Positions 1 to 5,264 of a stretch of 6,310 nt of DNA are shown here, in pieces. The stretch is from Verrucomicrobiota bacterium (GTDB taxonomy: Bacteria; Verrucomicrobiota; Verrucomicrobiia; Opitutales; Opitutaceae). Every line of letters begins with the position of its first letter. Within the stretch, counting starts at the first letter, position 1. The notes under the pieces are model-generated. The model saw nothing but the letters and a program-made list of their open reading frames with translations, did not search any database and was not told the DNA's origin. The stretch lies in contig RFJS01000070.1 in the NCBI GenBank assembly GCA_003694825.1, forward strand, positions 1 through 6,310, written 5' to 3'. The position numbers were made by a program, and so were the translations under genes.

Positions 1-1050
1 GAAGAGGTGGGCGTCGTCCTGGGTGAAGCCGCGGACGCGGGTCATGCCGTTGAGTTCGCCGGACTGCTCCCAGCGGTAGACCGTGCCGAACTCGGCGAGG
101 CGGACGGGGAGGTCGCGGTAGGAGTGCGGCTGGCTGGCGAAGATTTTGATGTGATGGGGGCAGTTCATCGGCTTGAGCAGGTAGCCGTCGATGTCGCCCT
201 CGGAGAGCTTGTTGGCGAGCTGGGCGCAGGTGCAGCCCTCGGCGGCGAGCTCGGCGAGTTCGGCGCGCTCGATGATGGGCGGGTATTGGCTCTCGCTGTA
301 GTAGGGGAAGTGGCCGGAGGTCTTGTAGAGGCCGAGGCGGCCGATGTGCGGGGTGAAGACCTGCTTGTAGCCCTGGCGGGTGAGTTCCTCGGAGATGAAG
401 TTCTGCAGCTCCTGGCGGATGATGGCGCCGTTGGGCGTCCAGAGGATGAGGCCCTGGCCGACGGAGTCGTCGATGTGGAAGAGCTTGAGGTCGCGGCCGA
501 GCTTGCGGTGGTCGCGCTGGCGGGCCTGTTCGACCTGGTCGAGATAGGCCTTCAGTTCCTCTTCGGAGGGGAAGGCGGTGCCGTAGATGCGCTGGAGTTG
601 TTTGTTGCGTTCGTCGCCGCGGTGGTAGGCGCCGGCGACGTTGAGGAGTTTGAAGGCGCCGGTCTTGCCGGTGTCGGCGACGTGGGTGCCGGCGCACAGG
701 TCGATGAATTCGCAGTTCTGGTAGAAGGAGATCGTCTCGCCCTCGGGGATGTCGGCGAGGCGGCCGAGCTTGTAGCGCTCCTGGCCGATGCGGCGGATGA
801 TCTCCACGGCCTCGTCGCGGGTGACTTCGCGGCGCACGAAGGGCTGTTTCTCGGCGGCGATTTTGCGCATTTCCTCCTCGATGCGCGCGAGGTCCTCGGC
901 GGTGAGCGTGTGGTCGAGGTCGATGTCGTAGTAGAAGCCGGTGTCGGTGGGGGGGCCGATGTCGAGCTTGGCCTCGGGGAAGAGCCGGAGGACGGCGGTG
1001 GCGAGGACGTGGGCGCAGGAGTGACGCAGTTCCTGAAGTGGAGTCATCAT
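1..1050 (-). CDS. thrS: Threonyl-tRNA synthetase, N-terminal 350 residues (3' end outside window)
   Basis: Class II synthetase that charges tRNA-Thr with threonine in the cytoplasm. The frame reads from an ATG at 1050 (tandem ATG ATG) to the window edge, exactly 350 codons; the rest of the catalytic core and the anticodon-binding domain lie outside. The N2 editing domain comes first: HSCAH (His10, His14) and DLCAGTH (Cys119, His123) supply the usual His/His/Cys/His editing site. The catalytic core follows, with KPMNCPHH (zinc Cys297), the motif 2 region TVYRWEQSG, and RVRGFTQDDAHLF (zinc His348) at the edge. Compared with recalled E. coli ThrRS, the editing residues sit 63 positions earlier, so the N-terminal TGS domain is absent. 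The core residues sit only 37 earlier, so about 25 residues are inserted before Cys297. The start is chosen because upstream in-frame sequence is proline/histidine-rich and not TGS-like, then runs antiphase into cysS. No Shine-Dalgarno is seen. Cotranscription with cysS, 50 bases upstream, is inferred. Confidence 0.96.
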   Translation of the reverse strand, partial: MMTPLQELRHSCAHVLATAVLRLFPEAKLDIGPPTDTGFYYDIDLDHTLTAEDLARIEEEMRKIAAEKQPFVRREVTRDEAVEIIRRIGQERYKLGRLADIPEGETISFYQNCEFIDLCAGTHVADTGKTGAFKLLNVAGAYHRGDERNKQLQRIYGTAFPSEEELKAYLDQVEQARQRDHRKLGRDLKLFHIDDSVGQGLILWTPNGAIIRQELQNFISEELTRQGYKQVFTPHIGRLGLYKTSGHFPYYSESQYPPIIERAELAELAAEGCTCAQLANKLSEGDIDGYLLKPMNCPHHIKIFASQPHSYRDLPVRLAEFGTVYRWEQSGELNGMTRVRGFTQDDAHLF

Positions 1051-1058
1051 GGATGGAA

Positions 1059-1096
1059 GCGGTGGAAAAGGGTGATGCGGGCTGGCGGTGGAAAAG
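1059..1096. repeat. 12-base direct repeat in the cysS-thrS spacer
   Basis: GCGGTGGAAAAG occurs exactly at 1059-1070 and again at 1085-1096, a 26-base period. Read on the minus strand, the thrS sense strand, each copy is CTTTTCCACCGC, and the nearer copy ends eight bases before the first ATG. The two copies fill about half of the 50-base spacer. They could be a leader or protein-binding element for thrS, or a chance or slippage duplication. The repeat is directly visible; any function is inference. Confidence 0.7.
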
Positions 1097-1100
1097 CGGT

Positions 1101-2462
1101 TCAGGCCTTGAGCGGCTGGAGGTCGTAGCCGTCGCGGCGGTCGAGCATCTGCCAGCCGGCGGCCTGGATTTCGGCGCGAAGGGCGTCGGCGGTGGGCCAG
1201 TCCTTCTGTTGTTTGGCGGCCCAGCGCTTTTCGGCGAGTTCGCGGATCTGCGGAGGGATTTCGACGCGGGGCTCGTCGTCGAGCCGGAGCCCGAGGGCGA
1301 ACATGACGCGGTCGAAGCCGGCGCGGTCGACGCCTTCGGTGCCGTGATTGACGACCTTGAAGAGGGCGCCGAGGGCGGCCGGGGTGTTGAGGTCGTCATG
1401 GAGGGCCTCGAAGACGGGCGCGAAGGTGTCCGGGCTGCCGCCGGTTTCGGGCAGGCGCTCGCGGTAGTGGCGGAGGGTGGCGAGGGCCTTTTCGGCGGCG
1501 TGGAGTGAGTCGAGGGTGAAGTTGAGCTGTTTGCGGGGGTGGCCGGCGAGGAGGGCGTAGCGGATGGCGGCCGGGGAGAAGCCTTTGGCGGTGAGGTCGT
1601 CGAGCGTGTAGAGGTTGCCGAGGCTCTTGCTCATCTTCTTCCCGTCCACGAGCAGGTGTTCGCTGTGATACCAGTGGCGGGCGAAGGGTTTGCCGGTGCA
1701 ACACTCGCTCTGCGCGATTTCGTTTTCGTGGTGGGGAAAGAGGAGGTCGACGCCGCCGGTGTGGAGGTCGATCGTGTCGCCGAGGTGCTTGCGGCTCATG
1801 GCGCTGCACTCGATGTGCCAGCCGGGCCGGCCGCGGCCCCACGGGCTGTCCCAGGCGATGTCGCCATCTTCGGGTTTCCAGGCTTTCCAGAGGGCGAAGT
1901 CGCTGCCGTCCTCCTTTTCGTCGGCGTCGCGGTCCTGGGGTTTGACGGTGGCGCCGAGCTTGAGTTCGCGCTCCTTGAGCCGGGAGAGGCGTCCGTATTC
2001 GGGGAAGGAGGCGACCTTGAAATAGACCGAGCCTTCGGGCGTGGCGTAGGCGTGGCCCTTGCGGATGAGTTCGGCGATCATTGCGATCTGGTCGCCGATA
2101 TGGCTGGTGGCCGTGGGTTCGATCGTGGGCGGGAGACAGTTGAGCGCCTCGCAGTCGCGGTGGAATTTGTCGATCCACTGCCCGGTGACTTCGGAGAGGC
2201 TGCGGTTCTCCTCGCGGGAGCGGCGGATGGTCTTGTCATCGACGTCGGTGATATTGCGGACGTGGATGACGTTGTCGGCGCCGAATTCGAGCTCGAGGAG
2301 GCGGCGGATGAGGTCGTTGACGACGAACGTGCGGAAGTTGCCGATGTGGGCCGGGCCGTAGACGGTGGGACCGCAGTTGTAGAAGCGAAACTTGCCGTCC
2401 GGAGAGCCGGGCTGGAGTTCGCGGACTTTGCGGGAGAGGGAGTCTGTGAGTCGGATGGCCAT
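1101..2462 (-). CDS. cysS: Cysteinyl-tRNA synthetase
   Basis: Monomeric class I synthetase that charges tRNA-Cys with cysteine in the cytoplasm. Taken from the ATG at 2462 the protein has 453 residues, close to the 461 of E. coli. Signatures appear in order: FYNCGPTVYGPAHIGN (zinc Cys30, HIGH-type HIGN at 39-42), NITDVDDK, GWHIECSAMSRKHLG (zinc Cys219), FPHHENEIAQSE (zinc His244 and Glu248) and KKMSKSLGN (KMSKS at 276-280). All four zinc ligands and both ATP-binding motifs are intact, and the C-terminal helical domain ends in a GWQMLDRRDGYDLQ-like segment. A GTG at 2525 would add 21 residues, but they are unlike the family's N-terminus, so MAIRLTDSLSRK is preferred. There is no clear Shine-Dalgarno; the leader is pyrimidine-rich. 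The 136-base gap to the upstream cupin gene could hold a separate promoter, though none is convincing. thrS follows after 50 bases. Confidence 0.97.
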   Translation of the reverse strand: MAIRLTDSLSRKVRELQPGSPDGKFRFYNCGPTVYGPAHIGNFRTFVVNDLIRRLLELEFGADNVIHVRNITDVDDKTIRRSREENRSLSEVTGQWIDKFHRDCEALNCLPPTIEPTATSHIGDQIAMIAELIRKGHAYATPEGSVYFKVASFPEYGRLSRLKERELKLGATVKPQDRDADEKEDGSDFALWKAWKPEDGDIAWDSPWGRGRPGWHIECSAMSRKHLGDTIDLHTGGVDLLFPHHENEIAQSECCTGKPFARHWYHSEHLLVDGKKMSKSLGNLYTLDDLTAKGFSPAAIRYALLAGHPRKQLNFTLDSLHAAEKALATLRHYRERLPETGGSPDTFAPVFEALHDDLNTPAALGALFKVVNHGTEGVDRAGFDRVMFALGLRLDDEPRVEIPPQIRELAEKRWAAKQQKDWPTADALRAEIQAAGWQMLDRRDGYDLQPLKA

Positions 2463-2598
2463 GTCGTCTGGGACGAAACGGGGGAGGTAAACGGAATTCG
2501 CGGCAACCGGAAAACCGTTTTTCACGTTTTTCGCCGTCTCGGAGTCGGAGCGGAGCAGCGGGGAGCGGGCGGCGGGCGGAGATGCCGCGAAGGGCGTT

Positions 2599-2943
2599 TC
2601 AGTCCTGCGCGGCCGGCCGCGGCTTCTTGAAGAGCGTGAGGAGCATCTTGACCGGGGTGCGCGCTGAGATGGCGTGGGGGAGGCCGGGGGCCATGTGGAC
2701 CCAGGTGCCGGCGGTGGCCTGAACCGTCTCGGCGCCGAGCTTCACCTCGGCCTCGCCCTCGAGGAAATGCATCACGGCCGGGACGGCGGCGGTGTGTTCG
2801 GAGAGTTCCTGGCCGGCATCGAATCCGAACAGGACGATCTTGCTCTGTTCGTCGCTATGGAGGGTGCGGCTGACGATGCTGTCGGGCTGGCAGGTGATGC
2901 TTCCGAGCAGGTCGGGGAGGTGTTTGAAGGTGTTTTGCGACAT
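2599..2943 (-). CDS. Small single-domain cupin protein
   Basis: A 114-residue protein, the usual size of a stand-alone cupin-2 fold beta barrel, presumably cytoplasmic because no signal peptide is seen. The first cupin motif region is at residues 40-70 (GFDAGQELSEHTAAVPAVMHFLEGEAEVKLG), with His50 and the typical FLEGEAEVKLG turn. The second is at 79-91 (GTWVHMAPGLPHA), with His90. The classic HxH of motif 1 reads HTA here, so one usual metal ligand is missing; from memory, related small cupins with SEHTAP motifs share this. Substrate and role cannot be assigned; it may bind a small ligand or metal, or be purely structural. The ATG at 2943 gives a start typical of such proteins. A longer frame from 3138 is rejected because its extra part is arginine/proline-rich and runs into the hemB promoter side. 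The gene diverges from hemB and lies upstream of cysS on the same strand. Confidence 0.88.
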   Translation of the reverse strand: MSQNTFKHLPDLLGSITCQPDSIVSRTLHSDEQSKIVLFGFDAGQELSEHTAAVPAVMHFLEGEAEVKLGAETVQATAGTWVHMAPGLPHAISARTPVKMLLTLFKKPRPAAQD

Positions 2944-3145
2944 GGTGGTGGAGCAGGAAAAGTGGAAGCGTTTGCCGGAGAGTCTGGCGCGCTCCATCCG
3001 CCGGTGTAAAACGCCATCTGGGGCAAACGCCCGCTCCCGGGAATTTGAGTTGGCTGGCGGCGGTGGGACGTGTTTGCGTGGGCACGCCCAATCGGGGTTT
3101 CCCCGGACATCGATCACATCGAGACGAGAACGACGCATTCAGAAC
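2944..3145. promoter_or_regulatory. Divergent spacer between the cupin gene and hemB
   Basis: About 200 bases separate the two divergent starts, so promoters for both should lie here. I find no convincing -35/-10 pair in either direction. Visible structures are a short hairpin CGGGG-TTT-CCCCG at 3093-3105, a 5-base inverted repeat GCGTG-GG-CACGC at 3076-3087, and a 7-base direct repeat ACATCGA at 3107-3113 and 3116-3122, all within 70 bases of the hemB start. None has a clear function. Promoter content is inferred from gene layout alone. Confidence 0.4.
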
Positions 3146-4162
3146 ATGGCAGAGAAATTTCAACTCGACCTTCCCCGGCGGCCGCGCCGCCTGCGGCGTT
3201 CGGCCGCGATGCGTGCGCTGGTGGCGGAGACGCAATTGCGCGCCGCCGATCTCATCGCTCCTTTGTTCGTCATCGATGGGACGGGCGGCCCGGAGGAAGT
3301 GGAGTCGATGCCCGGGGTGCGGCGGCTGAACCTTCGCGATTTGCAGGCGGAGGTGGAGGCGCTGGCCGGGCTCGGGATTCCGGCGGTGGCGCTTTTCCCC
3401 TGCCTGGATCCTTCGTTGAAGGACGACGTGGGCAGCCGGGCCTGTGATCCGGACGCACTGGTGCTGCGGGCGGTGCGTGCGGTCAAGGAGGCGGTGCCGG
3501 AGATGGTCGTCATCACCGATGTCGCGCTCGATCCGTATACGACGCACGGGCATGACGGGATTTTGAACGAGGCCGGGACCGACTTGCTCAATGACGCGAC
3601 CGTGGAGGTGCTCTGCCGCATGGCCGTGCTGCAGGGCGAGGCGGGCGTGGATCTGGTGGCGCCGTCGGATATGATGGATGGCCGGGTGGGCGCGATTCGC
3701 GCCGCGCTGGATGCGGCGGGTCTCACGGATGTCGGCATCCTCGCCTATTCGGCGAAGTTTGCCTCGGCCTTCTACGGGCCCTTCCGCGACGCCGTGGGCA
3801 GCGCCAGCGCGGCGGGCACGCGGTTGCTGGACAAGTCGACTTATCAGTTGTCGCCGGGCAATCGCCGGGAGGCGATGGTGGAGGTGGATCTGGATGAGGC
3901 GGAAGGGGCGGATATCGTCATGGTCAAGCCCGCCGGGCCCTACCTGGATATCATTCGCGAGGTGCGTGATCGCACCGAGCTGCCGGTGGCGGCGTATCAG
4001 GTTTCTGGTGAGTACGCGCAGATTCACGCCGCGGCCCGACTCGGGTGGCTGGATCTGGAGCGCACCCGCGACGAGTCGCTGCTGGCTATCAAGCGGGCGG
4101 GGGCGGATATGATCCTGACCTATTTTGCCCGGGACGTGGCTTCAGCGCTGGCGCGTGCCTGA
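3146..4162 (+). CDS. hemB: Delta-aminolevulinic acid dehydratase (porphobilinogen synthase)
   Basis: Condenses two 5-aminolevulinate molecules into porphobilinogen, an early step of haem and other tetrapyrrole synthesis, in the cytoplasm. The protein has 338 residues, normal for the family. The N-terminus has the family's LPRRPRRLRRSAAMRALVAET arm. Both Schiff-base lysines are present: Lys204 in AYSAKFASAFYGPFRDA and Lys261 in DIVMVKPA. In the metal segment DVALDPYTTHGHDG (residues 125-138), the three zinc cysteines of E. coli-type enzymes are replaced by Ala127, Asp129 and Asp137. This matches the zinc-independent, magnesium-type enzymes known from Pseudomonas and Bradyrhizobium, so a Mg or Mg/K requirement is inferred. 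The ATG at 3146 is chosen because the protein then starts just before the family's arm; the frame stays open further upstream only as antisense to the cupin gene. No strong Shine-Dalgarno is seen. The gene looks monocistronic, converging on the acidic-tail gene. Confidence 0.97.
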   Translation: MAEKFQLDLPRRPRRLRRSAAMRALVAETQLRAADLIAPLFVIDGTGGPEEVESMPGVRRLNLRDLQAEVEALAGLGIPAVALFPCLDPSLKDDVGSRACDPDALVLRAVRAVKEAVPEMVVITDVALDPYTTHGHDGILNEAGTDLLNDATVEVLCRMAVLQGEAGVDLVAPSDMMDGRVGAIRAALDAAGLTDVGILAYSAKFASAFYGPFRDAVGSASAAGTRLLDKSTYQLSPGNRREAMVEVDLDEAEGADIVMVKPAGPYLDIIREVRDRTELPVAAYQVSGEYAQIHAAARLGWLDLERTRDESLLAIKRAGADMILTYFARDVASALARA

Positions 4163-4185
4163 GGCGTCGGGCGTGCCGGTTTTCT

Positions 4186-4207
4186 GGTGACAGCTTTGGC
4201 TGTCGCC
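4186..4207 (+). terminator. Weak hairpin after hemB
   Basis: GGTGACAGC-TTTG-GCTGTCGCC can form a 9-base-pair stem including one G-U pair, starting 24 bases after the hemB stop. No T-run follows, so it is not a canonical intrinsic terminator. It could protect or end the hemB transcript with help from Rho, or have no role. Confidence 0.3.
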
Positions 4208-4239
4208 GGGCGGGGCGTCGAGGCGGGAAGAGAGAGTCG

Positions 4240-4272
4240 AAAAAAAGACGCCACCGGCGATGCCGGTGGCGT
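4240..4272 (-). terminator. Rho-independent terminator for the acidic-tail gene
   Basis: A perfect 11-base-pair stem, ACGCCACCGGC with GCCGGTGGCGT, closes a three-base loop (4248-4272). On the minus strand it is followed by one base and then seven T residues (complement of A's 4240-4246). It begins 39 bases beyond the stop of the minus-strand gene ending at 4312, as expected for its terminator. On the plus strand no T-run follows the stem, so it would be at most a weak terminator for hemB. Confidence 0.9.
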
Positions 4273-4311
4273 GAAATTCGGTGGCCTGCCGAAGAGGGCG
4301 GCGAGGCGGGA

Positions 4312-5064
4312 TTACTTCCTGGACGAGGCCGAGTCCTCCTCGAGGTTTTCGCCCTCCTCGCCCTCGCGGTAGTCGGAGACTGCGTCTTCGTTTTCCTCGT
4401 CCTCGTCCCAACGCAGGGATTCGTCGCCCTCGAGTTCCTTCGTGTCGTCCTCCTCGACATCGACCTCGACGTCCGCGTATTCATCCTCCTCGTCGTCGGC
4501 GATGGCGTCTTCGTCGTCCTCATCGAGATCGAAGCCGGCAGGGACGTATTCGAGGACGCCGACGATTTCGTCGTAGAGGTGGACGGGTTTGCCTTCGAGG
4601 TAGTCGGCATTGATCTCGTCGCGGATCTCTTCCTCGATTTCGTCGACGGAGATGCGCTGCTCCAGATCGAGGACGTCGTTGAGGAGCTTGACGCGCAGGC
4701 GGGTGATGTGGTCGAGAAAGTCGGCGTAGGCGCTGTTTTCGTCGTCGAGAATGTCGGGAAGCGCGAAGAGCTTTTCCTCGGTGTCGAAAATGGAGTCCTT
4801 TACACGGACGCGGCGGACGCGCTGTTTCCCGAGGTCCTTGTCGATGCGGAAGGGGATCATGGCGCGCTCCATGATGTTGGGATCGAATCCGTATTCACGG
4901 AGCGGATCGACCAGCTCGATGATGTGGTCGAGCTGTCGGGGGTCGATGATGCTCAGGCCATCAGTATCCCAGTGAACGGTGTCACTGACTTCTTCGACCC
5001 ACCAGTTGAGGTCGTCGTGAAGTTTGACAATGCACCATTCGAGTGTGGGTGTGGATTTCGCCAT
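4312..5064 (-). CDS. Uncharacterised protein with a long acidic C-terminal tail
   Basis: I do not recognise this 250-residue family. Residues 1-175 look folded, with mixed hydrophobic and charged helices, an aromatic N-terminal stretch (DDLNWWVEEVSDTVHWDTDG, 17-36), a basic cluster (KQRVRRVRVKD, 80-90) and a heptad-like helical region around 110-155. From residue 179 to 244 the chain is almost entirely acidic: 39 of 66 residues are Asp or Glu, with few hydrophobics, so it is probably disordered. No signal peptide, membrane segment or catalytic motif is visible, suggesting a soluble cytoplasmic protein. Such tails occur in proteins that mimic nucleic acid or bind basic partners (for example the RNA polymerase delta subunit of Firmicutes), but I see no homology to delta. 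The ATG at 5064 is chosen because upstream in-frame sequence is low-complexity and contains the likely promoter. The gene appears monocistronic, with its own terminator at 4240-4272. It is a real gene because codon periodicity, promoter and terminator agree. Confidence 0.85.
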   Translation of the reverse strand: MAKSTPTLEWCIVKLHDDLNWWVEEVSDTVHWDTDGLSIIDPRQLDHIIELVDPLREYGFDPNIMERAMIPFRIDKDLGKQRVRRVRVKDSIFDTEEKLFALPDILDDENSAYADFLDHITRLRVKLLNDVLDLEQRISVDEIEEEIRDEINADYLEGKPVHLYDEIVGVLEYVPAGFDLDEDDEDAIADDEEDEYADVEVDVEEDDTKELEGDESLRWDEDEENEDAVSDYREGEEGENLEEDSASSRK

Positions 5065-5086
5065 GGGTGTTCGAAAAGTGGCGGAA

Positions 5087-5115
5087 GGCAAAACCTCTCC
5101 GTTTGGACAAGTCAA
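5087..5115 (-). promoter_or_regulatory. Candidate promoter of the acidic-tail gene
   Basis: On the minus strand TTGACT (5115-5110) is a good -35 match, preceded by a run of seven A's (complement of 5128-5134) resembling an UP element. About 16-17 bases further on, TTTTGCC is only a poor -10. The region is the most AT-rich part of the 5065-5264 spacer and lies 23-51 bases before the start codon. Strength and exact -10 are uncertain. Confidence 0.35.
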
Positions 5116-5134
5116 CTCGTGAAGTTGTTTTTTT
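5113..5134 (+). terminator. Short hairpin followed by seven T's (ambiguous)
   Basis: CAACT-CGTGA-AGTTG (5113-5127) is followed directly by seven T's on the plus strand, the shape of a small intrinsic terminator. The stem is only five base pairs and mostly A-T. It overlaps the candidate minus-strand promoter, whose A-tract is the same bases. It could block plus-strand read-through into pyrD, or simply reflect promoter composition. Confidence 0.25.
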
Positions 5135-5242
5135 GGAGAGGGCGTCAGGCATGGGGGCGGTGGGGGAAACGCCCCTGGCGGCGAGGGACGAAGGCGGCCG
5201 GAATTTCGCCTGCGGGCGCGCATGCCGCTTGATGTGAGCGTT

Positions 5243-5247
5243 GGAGG
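5243..5247 (+). promoter_or_regulatory. GGAGG upstream of pyrD, unusually distant
   Basis: GGAGG is a strong anti-Shine-Dalgarno match but ends 17 bases before the pyrD ATG at 5265, farther than the usual 5-10. It is the only good SD-like sequence found near any start in the window. No in-frame start codon closer to it gives a better family N-terminus, so its role is uncertain. Confidence 0.35.
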
Positions 5248-5264
5248 TTTGCAGGTTTGTCGGC

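Noticed and set aside
7..1128. 373-residue plus-strand open frame over thrS, rich in Gly/Ala/Val/Glu/Asp
   Set aside because: It is antisense to clear thrS codons; the low-complexity composition is what GC-rich third positions of the real gene give on the other strand.
1396..2178. 260-residue Arg/Pro-rich minus-strand frame inside cysS, same frame as thrS
   Set aside because: An out-of-frame reading of cysS; not a TGS extension of thrS, since a stop at 1396-1398 separates them.
2463..2525. GTG start adding 21 residues to CysS
   Set aside because: The extra residues do not resemble CysRS N-termini, and the ATG at 2462 starts right before the conserved first strand.
1539..2630. 363-residue plus-strand open frame over cysS
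   Set aside because: Antisense shadow of cysS with the same biased composition and no recognisable domain.
3107..3122. ACATCGA direct repeat before hemB as an operator
   Set aside because: Only seven bases per copy in a CG-rich background; no known regulator site matches.
2944..3138. Upstream extension of the cupin frame
   Set aside because: The added 65 residues are Arg/Pro/Ser-rich and unlike cupin N-termini, and would fill the divergent promoter region.
2855..4027. 390-residue His/Arg-rich minus-strand frame across hemB
   Set aside because: Antisense to hemB, whose catalytic motifs are unmistakable; composition is shadow-like.
4045..5232. 395-residue plus-strand frame over the acidic-tail gene
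   Set aside because: Antisense to the better-supported minus-strand gene, crosses its terminator and promoter, and overlaps the hemB end without its own signals. The alternative is not fully excluded because the minus-strand protein is of unknown family.
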